Assembly (NCBI RefSeq): GCF_004343195.1
Contig: NZ_SMCR01000012.1
Coordinates: 1 to 64,000, forward strand
DNA from: Biostraticola tofi
GTDB taxonomy: Bacteria; Pseudomonadota; Gammaproteobacteria; Enterobacterales; Enterobacteriaceae
Length of the DNA stretch: 64,000 bases
Direction of reading: 5' to 3'
The stretch's first letter is position 1, and every line of letters starts with the position of its first letter. The position numbers were made by a program, and so were the translations under genes. Under the pieces are notes generated by a model, which saw nothing but the letters and a program-made list of their open reading frames with translations, was not told the origin of the DNA and did not search any database. Shown piece after piece: positions 40,037 to 50,341 of the stretch.

Positions 40037-40718
40037 TCTTTTTTACTCTATAGAAGGTTATGAATTGAAATATTGGCTGCGGTCGTCATATTGACCCGTC
40101 GCTAAGGCGGGTGGCGTTATGCCCTATAAGCAATTTATTTTATTATCATATATTCAATATAGTTTCAGGCTGACACATTCATAAACAACAGCTCGTTAAT
40201 AATATTTTCAACCATGTTATGGTCTTATCTAATAGTGCCCGTAATTCTTACCATCGATTCTTAACGAGCACAATTCATATTTTAACAACCCTTATACACA
40301 ACAACTATTTCTATTAACCCGATCTGTGCCTGTGGGTTTAATTTTAAGGGTTATGGATCAGCAGCGGAAATAAACTGCAGAATGTTTTCCAAAAGCTTTG
40401 CTAAAAATACTAACACCCTGAATATAAATAAAGTGAACAAAATGTATAAAAGGCTAGAAATGGTGTCTCATCGGGAGAATGCCAACCAGGCCTCTCCAGA
40501 TAAAGCCGACAGCCTAGGTAGCGAAAATGGGGGCGTTGATCGACACAACGCTGCTGGAAACTGTCCGATATTGAGCCGTAGATCGGCGGTATCGGGGTTG
40601 ATATCTACCAACATAGAATAAATCCAGGGCATTATTTTGCAAAAAGGGGGCGCCATGCCCCCTGGTAAATCACTGACTTTGAGCGCGACGTCAGGCCAGC
40701 ATCGTGTCTCGCTGTGAA
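40037..40718. other. AT-rich intergenic region
   Basis: The 682 bases are clearly more AT-rich than the flanks. An 79-codon frame (40382-40621, plus) lacks a ribosome-binding site, and its composition does not look coding. The region probably holds the promoter of the carbamoyltransferase gene and the terminator of the autotransporter gene. Low GC suggests acquired DNA. Confidence 0.45.
40641..40662 (-). terminator. Terminator of the autotransporter gene
   Basis: On the minus strand GGGGGC ATGGC GCCCCC is followed by five T residues. It lies about 55 bases past the stop codon at 40719. Confidence 0.8.
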
Positions 40719-43700
40719 CTAAAACGACCAGCTCAGTTCTGCGCCTGCGCTATTACTCTGCCGGGCACCTGACAACTGGCCGCCATAGTTGAGCGATATC
40801 AATAGATCCTCATTCGACTGAACGCCGATAGCCGCCTTCACCACGGCGCTATCGCGCGCGCTAGAGGGGCTGGCGATGGTGAAAGCATTACCGGCATTGA
40901 AACGCAGATTCATTTCGCGTTCGGTTGGGCTGATATGGTGCTGCCAGCCTGCGGCCACCCGCAGAATGACCGACAACTGTTTGTTCAGCTGCCATCCGGT
41001 TTCACCACGTAAGCCGGTTTCGGACGTGACGGCATGCATTTCATCCTGTGCGGAATTGAGCGCGGCCAAACCGCCTTTTTCACTGAAACCTTCGCGTGTC
41101 AACGTGGTGTAGTTCAACCCTGCATAAGGTTCAAGCTGGGTAAGTCCGCGATTGAAAAGCGTCCAGCCGGCTTCAGCAAAAAGTTGAGCTGAACGGGCGT
41201 TATAGCTGGCAGTAGCGGAATCCTGCTGCAGGTTGTAAGCTATGCGCCTGTTGGTATTAATATGGTGCCAATTGATTGCCGCACCGCCTCGTAAGGCTAA
41301 TGCTCCTGCAGACCAACTGCCGTAACCGGCAAAATGGAAATTATCAGCATCGGCATTGCCGCTGCGGTTGCTATCTAGGGAGGTATGCGTGTAACCCCCC
41401 GCCAGTCCGACCCGAACACCGTACAGGCCTTCGGTGTCAGAACCAAAAAGCACGCCATAAGCTGAATCATCAAAACCTGACATGCCGTTGCCAGCTTCGG
41501 TCCGTCCCCAGTTGCCGATCATCCGTGCCCAGGTGCCGTCTGTGTCTGCACGGATATCCGCGGGGTTATATCGCCCGTCCGCCTGATAAAGCCGATCATA
41601 AAGCGTGTCACGTATCTGCCCGCTTTCACTGGTCAGCGCACTGACTACGTCCGCATGCACCTGCCCGGTCAGCGCGTTGAATGCTGCACGAGCCTGATTC
41701 GGCGAAGTAGACAATAAAATCGATTCCCGTACGGGTTGCCCGTCCGGCAGCGAATCAATGGCGGCGGCAACGGCTCGCTCGTTAGCCGTCATGGCAACCG
41801 AGGCAAATGGCCGGCTATTGCGCCCGGTAGTGAGCGTCACGCCGGATGCGTCATAAGTGAGTCCGGTACCAAGGAACAGATAATCCGGTACTACGCTTTC
41901 AAAGGTCCCGCTGATGCCCTGGGCGGCGTCAAGGATGCGAAAACGCTTACCATTGAAGCTTGCCACTTCATCCTGCGTCAGCAGGTTAGTGGTGTTCTCT
42001 GCCAGGACTGCGACGTTACCGCCATCAATCGTAATTTTACCGGCTGCCTGCAGCAGGTCACTGCGTCCGTCCGCTGAAACTTCTACCTGGTAGAGTGAGC
42101 CACCGGCCAGGTTGGCATCGCCCGACACTCTGAGCGTACCAATCGAGTTGCCTGGCGCTAAAATACCGCCGGATGCAATGGTCAGGGAGCCGGTGGTTCC
42201 ATTTCCTCCGATGCTTGCACCATCAAACACAGTGGTATTGCCAGAGTGTATTGTGGAACCATTGACGCTTAACCTGCCGGAACGTACCAGTGTATCCCCG
42301 GTATAGGTATTATCAGCGAGCAGATCAAGCGTTCCAGTACCGCTTTTGGTCAGACTGCCTGGACCGGAAATCGCTCGCTCAACCGCCAGTATATTATCGC
42401 GGTCAGCGACATCAAGTGTGCCGCCTCCTGTTTCCAACTGCACCCGCCGGTCCAGCGTATTCATCTCGGTACCCACTACCCGCAGGGTGCCGCCGCTAAG
42501 TCTCAGCGTGGCTGCCGCCGAGCCAAGCGCGGCATCTTCATCTACGATGACGGTGCCCTTGTCCTTGATCAGGGTCTCACCGATAAAGCTGTGATCGTCG
42601 ATACAGTAATCAATGATGGCCTGGCGCAGACGGGCATCAGTACTTTTGCAATTAAGTAAGGTCTTCTTTTCACTGTCGGTCAGATCAGTGAATATGGGAA
42701 CCCCATCGGCGTCAGAGATCTGGCCGAGATAGACATCCGTACGCATATTATTGCGAGTGAGATAAAACTCACCGCCCCCGCTGGCAAAGGTGTTTGCTTT
42801 GTTATCCCAGACAAGTCGGCTTTTTTCGGTGCTGGCACCGCCATTCGTGGAGGAAATGAAGGTTTCCAGCCGCGGACCAATCCACCTGAATTGGTGGGCG
42901 ACCGGATCATGGTCAGACAGAGGCGTCCTGGTGCCGTCATCCCGGTTGACATAGACATCGCTGATAACGCCCAGATTAGGATCATTGGGGTCATCGTCAA
43001 TCACCAACCATTTGCCGAAAGGGCGAGCAGCGAGGAAATGATCGATCTTCACCCGATGCCAACTGCCCCAGGTATTAGTATCGTCTTCGCCTGCTGATGG
43101 CCAGGTAACACTGCCGTCGTTAAGCTGATGCGGGGAAAAACCTTCACGCTCCCCCGCATTCTGCAGCAAAATAAACTGCTTTTTTAAAATATTCATGGTT
43201 TGCGGGGTATTGCCGGATACCGGATAGGTTTCATCTGCAAACAAATCTGAAGGAATGGGAGCAGCATCGATATCATTGGCGGGCTGGCCTTTCCATTTGC
43301 TGATAAATTGGTCCAGCGCGGTCTGGTCTTTTGCGTATTGTTTAAGCAGGCTGTAGTAAAAATCATTTGGGCTGCGGGTATAGATTCGCAGCAGTAGCTC
43401 CTGCTGGCTTTTAGAATGCAGGCCTCGTTCCGAGACATCGCCAGCATTAAGGTCTCCCGCCAGAATGAATGGCTTAGCCTGTTGTTTCGTCCATTGGTTA
43501 ATCGCTTTGGCCTCAGCAATACGCCCAGCGGCACTATCCTGATAATCCATATGCACCGTGCCGACCATTATTGCCGGTCGCCCGGCATCTGCATTAACCG
43601 ACTGATAGTTGATGTAGCGACCTTGCGTATTGATGCCAGGGGCCGTGTAAGTATGCTGGCTGCCGGGCAAGCGGGAGAGGAGCCCAACATCGCCAATCAG

Positions 43701-44003
43701 TTGGCCGCTATAGTTACCCCGCCCCGCATTTTTCAGCATGTCTGGAATATCCGACACATATCTACTGTCATTGGCTTCTTGAAACAGCAGAATATCCCAG
43801 TCTCCACCGGTCATGAAACTTTCGGTCGCTTGTGGCGTTTGTTTGAATTTATTCCAGATATTTAATGAGAGAATACGGAACGAACTGTCGTCAGCCTGTG
43901 CCAGACTACTGGCAGACAGTACCAGAATGGCTCCCCAGCATAGCTTACTCGTCAGGCTTGTTCTTGTCGTACGCTTGCCTGCAACAGCATGATTGAAATA
44001 CAT
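40719..44003 (-). CDS. Autotransporter with endonuclease/exonuclease/phosphatase passenger domain
   Basis: The 1094-residue protein is built as a type V secreted effector. A signal peptide (about 1-37, ending SSLAQA) is followed by an endonuclease/exonuclease/phosphatase domain (about 40-375) with Asn48 (LSLNIWN), Glu76 (FQEAND), His151 (GTVHMDY), Asp184/Asn186 (GDLNAGD), KIDHF and the terminal SDHDPV. Beta-helix repeats of the GTGTLDLLADNTYTGDTLV type (about 530-700) come next, and then an outer-membrane autotransporter barrel (last ~270 residues, ending LSWSF). All catalytic positions are intact, so DNase-like or sphingomyelinase/phosphoinositide phosphatase-like activity is possible. The ATG at 44003 has GGGGA six bases upstream. 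The frame is open 25 codons further. Confidence 0.9.
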   Translation of the reverse strand: MYFNHAVAGKRTTRTSLTSKLCWGAILVLSASSLAQADDSSFRILSLNIWNKFKQTPQATESFMTGGDWDILLFQEANDSRYVSDIPDMLKNAGRGNYSGQLIGDVGLLSRLPGSQHTYTAPGINTQGRYINYQSVNADAGRPAIMVGTVHMDYQDSAAGRIAEAKAINQWTKQQAKPFILAGDLNAGDVSERGLHSKSQQELLLRIYTRSPNDFYYSLLKQYAKDQTALDQFISKWKGQPANDIDAAPIPSDLFADETYPVSGNTPQTMNILKKQFILLQNAGEREGFSPHQLNDGSVTWPSAGEDDTNTWGSWHRVKIDHFLAARPFGKWLVIDDDPNDPNLGVISDVYVNRDDGTRTPLSDHDPVAHQFRWIGPRLETFISSTNGGASTEKSRLVWDNKANTFASGGGEFYLTRNNMRTDVYLGQISDADGVPIFTDLTDSEKKTLLNCKSTDARLRQAIIDYCIDDHSFIGETLIKDKGTVIVDEDAALGSAAATLRLSGGTLRVVGTEMNTLDRRVQLETGGGTLDVADRDNILAVERAISGPGSLTKSGTGTLDLLADNTYTGDTLVRSGRLSVNGSTIHSGNTTVFDGASIGGNGTTGSLTIASGGILAPGNSIGTLRVSGDANLAGGSLYQVEVSADGRSDLLQAAGKITIDGGNVAVLAENTTNLLTQDEVASFNGKRFRILDAAQGISGTFESVVPDYLFLGTGLTYDASGVTLTTGRNSRPFASVAMTANERAVAAAIDSLPDGQPVRESILLSTSPNQARAAFNALTGQVHADVVSALTSESGQIRDTLYDRLYQADGRYNPADIRADTDGTWARMIGNWGRTEAGNGMSGFDDSAYGVLFGSDTEGLYGVRVGLAGGYTHTSLDSNRSGNADADNFHFAGYGSWSAGALALRGGAAINWHHINTNRRIAYNLQQDSATASYNARSAQLFAEAGWTLFNRGLTQLEPYAGLNYTTLTREGFSEKGGLAALNSAQDEMHAVTSETGLRGETGWQLNKQLSVILRVAAGWQHHISPTEREMNLRFNAGNAFTIASPSSARDSAVVKAAIGVQSNEDLLISLNYGGQLSGARQSNSAGAELSWSF

Positions 44004-44262
44004 GTAAAATCCCCATGAAGAACACGATAAATCATCAGCAGGCCGCCAAAATGAGTAACCAAGCGATCTGCCCGGCAAGCAAATTTACATATTTATAAGA
44101 CAAAATAATGACATAGCCGTTTTTTGGCGATTGTGGCGTCTTGCAAAGGTGGTAACTCGATGAGCAATATCAAACGTGCTTACCTGAACCACCATGCAGG
44201 ATGGAGCTGACTCGTCAGCGGGTGAAAAGCGGGGAAGAGTGCCGTGGCAAGGACTGCCGGAT
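44004..44262. other. Promoter region of the autotransporter gene
   Basis: This is non-coding DNA between the autotransporter start and the ssb terminator. It is AT-rich near 44085-44130. No gene or clear operator is seen. Confidence 0.4.
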
Positions 44263-44291
44263 AAAAAAAGCCCCGCCGAGGCAGGGCTTTA
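44263..44291 (-). terminator. Terminator of ssb
   Basis: On the minus strand AAAGCCCTGCC TC GGCGGGGCTTT is followed by a T run (plus-strand A run at 44263-44269), 35 bases after the ssb stop. Confidence 0.88.
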
Positions 44292-44328
44292 AAGCATCAT
44301 AGCTAACGATTCAGCGAAACGCGCTCAC

Positions 44329-44895
44329 TTAAAACGGAATGTCGTCGTCAAAATCCATCGGCGGCTCATTGCCGGCGGCCGGCGCATTGTTAGTCTGCGC
44401 GGCGGGACGACTGGCAGGGGCATTGCTATTGCTGCCGCTGCCCGCATTACCACTGAACTGGGCATTGTTGCCCTGCGGTTGCTGAGGCTGACCCCATCCG
44501 CCGCCCTGGCCTGGCTGCGCGCCACCGGCGTTGGCACCGCCGCCCTGACGGCCACCGAGCATCTGCATGGTGCCGCCAACGTTAACCACTACTTCAGTGG
44601 TGTAGCGTTCCTGGCCACCCTGATCCTGCCATTTGCGCGTCTGCAGGGCGCCTTCGATATAAACCTGGGAGCCTTTACGCAGGTATTCACCCGCCACTTC
44701 GGCAAGTTTGCCGAACAGCACCACGCGGTGCCATTCGGTTTTTTCTTTGGTCTCGCCGGTTTGCTTGTCGCGCCAGCTCTCGGAAGTGGCCAGGGTGATG
44801 TTTGCCACCGCACCACCGTTCGGCATGTAGCGGACTTCCGGATCCTGGCCCAAGTTTCCGACAAGGATCACTTTGTTAACGCCTCTGCTGGCCAT
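44329..44895 (-). CDS. ssb: Single-stranded DNA-binding protein
   Basis: SSB coats ssDNA and recruits repair and replication proteins. The 188-residue product has the OB-fold (1-110, starting [20 protein letters not shown]) and a Gly/Gln/Asn-rich linker. The acidic tip MDFDDDIPF binds partner proteins including chi (holC). It is divergent from uvrA with a LexA box between. Confidence 0.98.
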   Translation of the reverse strand: MASRGVNKVILVGNLGQDPEVRYMPNGGAVANITLATSESWRDKQTGETKEKTEWHRVVLFGKLAEVAGEYLRKGSQVYIEGALQTRKWQDQGGQERYTTEVVVNVGGTMQMLGGRQGGGANAGGAQPGQGGGWGQPQQPQGNNAQFSGNAGSGSNSNAPASRPAAQTNNAPAAGNEPPMDFDDDIPF

Positions 44896-45033
44896 GTCGA
44901 CTCTCCTGATAAAATAGGTTACTTAAGTATAATCGACCAAGTTTATCACGCTACCTGCGAAAACTCACAGGCAAAGATAACTGCGATATGTATTCCTTTG
45001 TGGGTAATGCAGATCTCAACGTTGCAAACAATA

Positions 45034-45049
45034 CTGGATATTCATTCAG
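45034..45049. promoter_or_regulatory. LexA box (SOS) in the ssb-uvrA intergenic region
   Basis: CTGGATATTCATTCAG fits CTG-N10-CAG and differs by one base from the E. coli uvrA/ssb operator CTGTATATTCATTCAG. It lies 93 bases before uvrA. Confidence 0.92.
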
Positions 45050-45141
45050 CTTTTTTTGTGTCATAATTGTCCGTTTCGCGCCGATGCAGTTGCTCCAGCA
45101 GAGTCGGCGACAATTATTCATCCGGTGTCGGGATAAGTTGA

Positions 45142-47988
45142 ATGGATAAGATTGAAGTTCGTGGTGCTCGTACCCATAACCTGAAAAATATTAATCTGGT
45201 TATTCCCCGCGATAAGTTAATTGTCATTACCGGCCTGTCTGGCTCCGGCAAGTCTTCACTGGCCTTTGATACCCTTTATGCAGAGGGCCAACGCCGCTAT
45301 GTCGAATCACTTTCCGCTTATGCCCGCCAGTTTCTGTCACTGATGGAAAAACCGGACGTTGACCACATCGAAGGTCTTTCGCCGGCCATCTCCATTGAAC
45401 AGAAATCGACCTCGCACAATCCACGATCCACGGTTGGCACCATCACCGAGATCCATGACTACCTGCGTCTGCTGTTTGCCCGGGTGGGCGAACCGCGTTG
45501 CCCTGATCATGACGTACCGCTGGCTGCCCAGACCGTTAGTCAGATGGTGGATAATGTCCTGCTGCAGCCTGAAGGCAAGCGCCTGATGCTGCTGGCACCG
45601 ATTGTGAAAGAGCGTAAAGGCGAGCACAGCAAGACGCTGGAAGGCCTGGCGGCCCAGGGATATATTCGCGCCCGCATTGATGGCGAAGTCTGCGACCTAT
45701 CCGATCCGCCAAAGCTGGAGCTGCAGAAAAAACATACCATCGAAGTGGTCATCGACCGTTTTAAAGTGCGTGCAGACCTGGCTCAGCGTCTGGCCGAATC
45801 CTTCGAGACCGCCCTTGGCCTCTCTGGCGGCAGTGCGGTAGTGGCTGATATGGACGATGCCAATGCTGAGGAAATGTTGTTTTCCGCCAACTTTGCCTGC
45901 CCGATCTGCGGGTACAGCATGCCGGATTTGGAACCGCGGCTTTTCTCCTTCAACAATCCCGCCGGTGCCTGCCCGACCTGCGATGGCTTGGGCGTACAGC
46001 AGTATTTTGACCCGGAGCGGGTATTACAAAACCAGGAAATTTCCCTTGCCGGCGGCGCGATACGCGGCTGGGATCGCCGTAATTTCTACTACTTCCAGAT
46101 GCTGCGCTCCCTGGCTGAGCATTATGACTTTGATGTTGAAGTGCCCTTTAATCAGCTCAGCCACACCATTCAGCAGAAGATCCTGTTAGGTTCCGGCAAG
46201 GAAAGCATTGAGTTCAAATATATCAACGACCGCGGCGATACCTCTATCAGGCGCCACCCGTTTGAAGGCGTGCTGCCCAATATGGAGCGCCGTTATAAAG
46301 AAACAGAATCTTCGGCAGTCCGTGAAGAGCTGGCCAAATACATCAGCAATCGTCCCTGCAACAGCTGTGGCGGCACCCGTTTGCGCCGCGAAGCCCGGCA
46401 TGTGTTTGTCGAGAACACGACCCTGTCGACTATTTCAGATATGGGCATCGGCCATGCACTGGATTTTTTCACCGACATGAAACTCAGCGGTCAGCGGGCC
46501 AAGATCGCGGAAAAAGTGCTGAAAGAAATCCGTGACCGGCTTAAGTTCCTGGTCAATGTCGGCCTGAATTACCTGTCGCTGTCCCGTTCAGCTGAAACGC
46601 TGTCAGGAGGAGAAGCCCAGCGTATCCGCCTGGCCAGCCAGATTGGCGCCGGCCTGGTGGGCGTGATGTATGTGCTGGATGAGCCTTCTATCGGCCTGCA
46701 TCAGCGCGATAACGAAAGATTGCTGGAGACGCTGGTGCATCTGCGTGATTTGGGTAATACGGTTATCGTCGTCGAGCATGATGAAGACGCTATTATGGCG
46801 GCGGATCATATTATTGATATCGGACCGGGTGCCGGGGTGCATGGCGGTGAAGTGGTTGCGGAAGGGACAGCCGAAGAAATCATGGCCAATCCGGCCTCGT
46901 TGACCGGCCAGTTCCTGAGCGGCAAGCAGGAAATCGCTATCCCCACGCAACGGGTGCCGGCGGATCCGACCAAGGTATTGAAACTTATTGGTGCCCGGGG
47001 CAATAACCTGAAGGATGTTACCCTGACTTTACCGGTAGGGCTGTTTACCTGTATTACCGGTGTGTCCGGCTCAGGGAAATCCACCCTGATAAACGATACC
47101 CTGTTCCCGGTGGCCCAGCGCCAGCTTAACGGCGCTACCACCACCGAAGTCGCCCCGCACCGGGATGTCCAGGGGCTGGAGCATTTCGATAAAGTCATCG
47201 ACATCGACCAGAGCCCTATTGGCCGTACCCCCCGTTCAAACCCGGCAACCTACACCGGCGTTTTCACTCCGGTGCGCGAGCTTTTTGCCGGCGTGCCTGA
47301 GTCCCGTGCCAGAGGTTATAATCCGGGGCGGTTCAGCTTCAATGTGAAAGGCGGACGCTGCGAAGCCTGCCAGGGGGACGGGGTGATCAAGGTGGAAATG
47401 CACTTTCTGCCGGACATCTATGTGCCCTGCGATCAGTGCAAAGGCCAGCGCTACAACCGTGAAACCCTTGAAGTTAAATACAAGGGCAAGAATATTCATG
47501 AAGTGCTGGATATGACGATTGAAGATGCCCGCGCTTTCTTCGACGCCGTGCCGGCGCTAGCGCGTAAGCTGCAGACGCTGATTGATGTCGGCCTGTCTTA
47601 TATCCGTCTTGGCCAGTCCGCTACTACGCTCTCTGGCGGTGAAGCTCAGCGAGTCAAACTGGCTCGCGAACTCTCCAAGCGCGGCACCGGGCAGACGTTA
47701 TACATTCTGGACGAGCCCACCACCGGCCTGCATTTTGCCGATATCCAACAACTGTTGGCGGTACTGCATCAGCTTCGCGATCAGGGCAATACCATCGTGG
47801 TCATCGAGCACAACCTGGATGTGATTAAAACCGCAGACTGGATTGTAGATCTGGGCCCGGAAGGCGGCAACGGCGGCGGAGAGATCCTGGTATCGGGCAC
47901 GCCCGAAACCGTGGCGGCCTGCGAGGCGTCACATACCGCCCGATTCCTGAAGCCGATACTGGAAAAGAAACGCGCCAAAGCTTCCTGA
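45142..47988 (+). CDS. uvrA: Excinuclease ABC subunit A
   Basis: UvrA finds bulky DNA lesions and loads UvrB in nucleotide excision repair. The 948-residue product has two ABC ATPase modules: Walker [11 protein letters not shown] near 31 and [10 protein letters not shown] near 640. Two LSGGEAQR signatures and the zinc-finger cysteine pairs (CPICGYS ... CPTCDG and CEACQGDG ... CDQCKG) are also present. Length is slightly longer than E. coli (940). SOS-regulated by the upstream LexA box. Confidence 0.98.
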   Translation: MDKIEVRGARTHNLKNINLVIPRDKLIVITGLSGSGKSSLAFDTLYAEGQRRYVESLSAYARQFLSLMEKPDVDHIEGLSPAISIEQKSTSHNPRSTVGTITEIHDYLRLLFARVGEPRCPDHDVPLAAQTVSQMVDNVLLQPEGKRLMLLAPIVKERKGEHSKTLEGLAAQGYIRARIDGEVCDLSDPPKLELQKKHTIEVVIDRFKVRADLAQRLAESFETALGLSGGSAVVADMDDANAEEMLFSANFACPICGYSMPDLEPRLFSFNNPAGACPTCDGLGVQQYFDPERVLQNQEISLAGGAIRGWDRRNFYYFQMLRSLAEHYDFDVEVPFNQLSHTIQQKILLGSGKESIEFKYINDRGDTSIRRHPFEGVLPNMERRYKETESSAVREELAKYISNRPCNSCGGTRLRREARHVFVENTTLSTISDMGIGHALDFFTDMKLSGQRAKIAEKVLKEIRDRLKFLVNVGLNYLSLSRSAETLSGGEAQRIRLASQIGAGLVGVMYVLDEPSIGLHQRDNERLLETLVHLRDLGNTVIVVEHDEDAIMAADHIIDIGPGAGVHGGEVVAEGTAEEIMANPASLTGQFLSGKQEIAIPTQRVPADPTKVLKLIGARGNNLKDVTLTLPVGLFTCITGVSGSGKSTLINDTLFPVAQRQLNGATTTEVAPHRDVQGLEHFDKVIDIDQSPIGRTPRSNPATYTGVFTPVRELFAGVPESRARGYNPGRFSFNVKGGRCEACQGDGVIKVEMHFLPDIYVPCDQCKGQRYNRETLEVKYKGKNIHEVLDMTIEDARAFFDAVPALARKLQTLIDVGLSYIRLGQSATTLSGGEAQRVKLARELSKRGTGQTLYILDEPTTGLHFADIQQLLAVLHQLRDQGNTIVVIEHNLDVIKTADWIVDLGPEGGNGGGEILVSGTPETVAACEASHTARFLKPILEKKRAKAS

Positions 47989-48065
47989 TATCGAAAGGCT
48001 GCCTTGCGGCCAGGCGCAATACCCGCACTGCCGGCATGCTGTGGTGGTTGTGCGGCGGTACGGCT

Positions 48066-48419
48066 TCAGATGTCCAGTTCCTGCCTGACCGCGTCTGGCA
48101 GGGACTCCACCGCCAGCCGCCAGGCTGCATCAGCCAGATGATAAAACTGCGAGTCCGGGATATCCCCCGCCAAAAACAGCGTCGTCCAGTGGGTCTTGTT
48201 CAGTAAGCCGCAGGGAGCCGCCGACCGGTATTCATTCCTCAGCGCCACGGCCATTTCAGCACTGCTTTTCAATGTAAACGCCGGCTTACCCTCCACCTCG
48301 TGGGCCATGGCGAACATCACCTCGCCTACCGTAACCTGATTGGCTTGCCATTCCTGGTGAAGACGCTGGTCAGTGCCGGGTTTTTCCATGCAATAGGCCA
48401 GAAGTGTTGACTGATCCAT
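48066..48419 (-). CDS. yjbR: MmcQ/YjbR-family protein
   Basis: The product is a 117-residue small protein of the CyaY-like-fold MmcQ/YjbR family. Characteristic segments are YCMEKPGTDQ, GEVMFAM, PAFTLKSS and LNKTHWTTLFL. A DNA-binding role has been proposed for the family. It lies three bases after yjbQ and is probably co-transcribed. Confidence 0.9.
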   Translation of the reverse strand: MDQSTLLAYCMEKPGTDQRLHQEWQANQVTVGEVMFAMAHEVEGKPAFTLKSSAEMAVALRNEYRSAAPCGLLNKTHWTTLFLAGDIPDSQFYHLADAAWRLAVESLPDAVRQELDI

Positions 48420-48422
48420 CGG

Positions 48423-48842
48423 TTATTCCCCCTGTAGGGTAGCGATGATATGGCGATTTCCACCATGGATGCGATGCTCGCCCAACCAGATACCCTGCCA
48501 GGTACCCAGCATCAGTCTACCTTGGCTAATGGGCAACAATAGCGACGTACCCAGCAAAGATGACTTTATATGCGCAGGCATATCGTCCTTCCCTTCGTAG
48601 TCGTGCCGATAGGCGGCATCCTCCGGCACATGCTGCATAAAGTGTGTTTCCATATCCTGCCTGACCGTCGGATCGCAGTTTTCATTGAGTGTCAACGATG
48701 CCGAGGTGTGCTGGAGCAGCAGATGCAGCAGCCCGGTATCCAGGTCAGACAGCCTGTCCAGCTGGCCAATTATTTCGTCAGTTATCAGATGAAAGCCCCT
48801 TGGGCGGGCTTTAAGCGTCAGGGTTTGTTGAAACCACGGCAT
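48423..48842 (-). CDS. yjbQ: YjbQ-family (UPF0047) protein
   Basis: The product is a 139-residue UPF0047 protein with conserved [14 protein letters not shown], the central [16 protein letters not shown] and [12 protein letters not shown]. Weak thiamin-phosphate-synthase activity has been reported for E. coli YjbQ, but its role is unclear. It is the first gene of the yjbQ-yjbR pair. In E. coli aphA stands between yjbQ and tyrB. It is absent here. Confidence 0.92.
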   Translation of the reverse strand: MPWFQQTLTLKARPRGFHLITDEIIGQLDRLSDLDTGLLHLLLQHTSASLTLNENCDPTVRQDMETHFMQHVPEDAAYRHDYEGKDDMPAHIKSSLLGTSLLLPISQGRLMLGTWQGIWLGEHRIHGGNRHIIATLQGE

Positions 48843-48913
48843 ATGAGTCTCCTTACGTTAACCAATAAGTATAGCGATGCCTGGCGGAGCGTGTTGCGTA
48901 TTGGACACTGACG

Positions 48914-48938
48914 AAAAAAGGAGCCAGAGGCTCCTTCA
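48914..48938 (-). terminator. Terminator of tyrB
   Basis: On the minus strand AAGGAGCC TCTG GGCTCCTT-type pairing (48917-48936) is followed by six T residues. It lies 120 bases past the tyrB stop. Confidence 0.8.
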
Positions 48939-49056
48939 TGATAACGATACAGAGTGACATCGTCCCCGGCCTGATACCGAGGTTTACGCTAGCGCCGATA
49001 AAACCCCGCAGGACGCTTGGTGATGTAACAAGCTCACCAGGTCCGGCCCCTGCGCT

Positions 49057-50256
49057 TTACTGAATAGCGGCAATAGCCTGGGCGACCCGGCTTAGGTTGG
49101 AGGCATTCAGACCGGCCAGGCACATGCGGCCACTGCTGATAAGATATACGCCGTGCTTGTCTCTGAGTGCGTCGACCTGGGCCGGACTTAAGCCGGTATA
49201 GCTGAACATCCCGCGCTGCTGCAGGAAGTAGTCGAAGTTGTGCGAAGGGAGCGCAATTTTAAGTTCATCCACCAGCCGTTGACGCATCTGCCGGATGCGC
49301 TGGCGCATGGCCGCGACTTCCTGACGCCAGAGCGCATTGAGCGCCGGATCGTTGAGCACGGTCGACACCAGCAGAGCGCCGTGGTGCGGCGGGCTGGAAT
49401 AGTTGCGGCGCACGGTGGCTTTGAGCTGTCCCAATACCCGCTCGGCTTCGTCGGCGCTTTCACAGACAATAGACAACTCGCCGACCCGCTCACTGTAAAG
49501 AGAGAAGATCTTGGAAAAGGAGTGGCTCACCAGGCAGGGCAAGCCAAGACGCGCCATCTCGCGCACCGCGTACGCATCTTCTTCCAGCCCGTCACCAAAC
49601 CCCTGATAGGCAATATCCATGAACGGAATCAGATTACGGCTGGCAATAAGGCTTATCACTCTATCCCACTCGGCATTGGTCAAGTCGGAGCCGGTCGGGT
49701 TATGACAGCATGGATGCAATAGTACGATACTTTGTTCCGGCAGTTGCTCCAGACAGCTGAGCATGCCGTCGATATCGACGCCCAGTTTATGGTCATCGAA
49801 GTAGGGATAACGATTCACCTCGAAGCCGGCACCAGCAAAAATCGCCACATGGTTTTCCCACGTCGGGTTACTGACCCATACTTGCGAGTTTGGAAAATAG
49901 TGTTTCAGAAAGTCGGCACCCACCTTGAGGGCCCCTGAACCGCCCACCGTTTGGATAGTTGCGATACGCTGGGCTCCCAGCATAGGGTGATTTTCACCAA
50001 ACAGCAGTGCCTGCACCGCCTCACGATATGACCGCAGGCCTTCCATCGGCAGGTAGGAAATGGACGTGCCGTCGCCAGGCCTGGCATTGAGGTAATCCAG
50101 CGCCTGGGCCACTGACTGCAATTGGGGAATGATGGCCTGTTCGTTGTAGTAAAGACCGATGCTCAAGTTTACCTTTTCAGGCCGCGAGTCTTGTTTAAAC
50201 GTTTCCATCAGCGAAAGGATCGGATCTCCCGCATAAGCATCTACATTCTGAAACAC
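49057..50256 (-). CDS. tyrB: Aromatic-amino-acid aminotransferase
   Basis: TyrB performs the last transamination in tyrosine and phenylalanine synthesis and also makes leucine. The 399-residue PLP enzyme has the Schiff-base Lys249 in [16 protein letters not shown], the [13 protein letters not shown] loop and the substrate Arg near the C-terminus ([10 protein letters not shown]). The N-terminal [13 protein letters not shown] favours TyrB over AspC. alr, which lies between dnaB and tyrB in E. coli, is absent, leaving only 85 bases to dnaB. Confidence 0.95.
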   Translation of the reverse strand: MFQNVDAYAGDPILSLMETFKQDSRPEKVNLSIGLYYNEQAIIPQLQSVAQALDYLNARPGDGTSISYLPMEGLRSYREAVQALLFGENHPMLGAQRIATIQTVGGSGALKVGADFLKHYFPNSQVWVSNPTWENHVAIFAGAGFEVNRYPYFDDHKLGVDIDGMLSCLEQLPEQSIVLLHPCCHNPTGSDLTNAEWDRVISLIASRNLIPFMDIAYQGFGDGLEEDAYAVREMARLGLPCLVSHSFSKIFSLYSERVGELSIVCESADEAERVLGQLKATVRRNYSSPPHHGALLVSTVLNDPALNALWRQEVAAMRQRIRQMRQRLVDELKIALPSHNFDYFLQQRGMFSYTGLSPAQVDALRDKHGVYLISSGRMCLAGLNASNLSRVAQAIAAIQ

Positions 50257-50341
50257 GTGCCATTCTCCTGGTCAAAGCGGCAAAGCGCTAAATTTCATTA
50301 TTATGTTCTACCTAACTAATCACATGATGTAAATCTGCTAC

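Noticed and set aside
40382-40621. 79-codon ORF upstream of the carbamoyltransferase gene
   Set aside because: No Shine-Dalgarno, composition not protein-like, lies in AT-rich spacer.
50325-50341. TyrR box upstream of tyrB
   Set aside because: Only the half-site TGTAAA is seen. The second half is absent.
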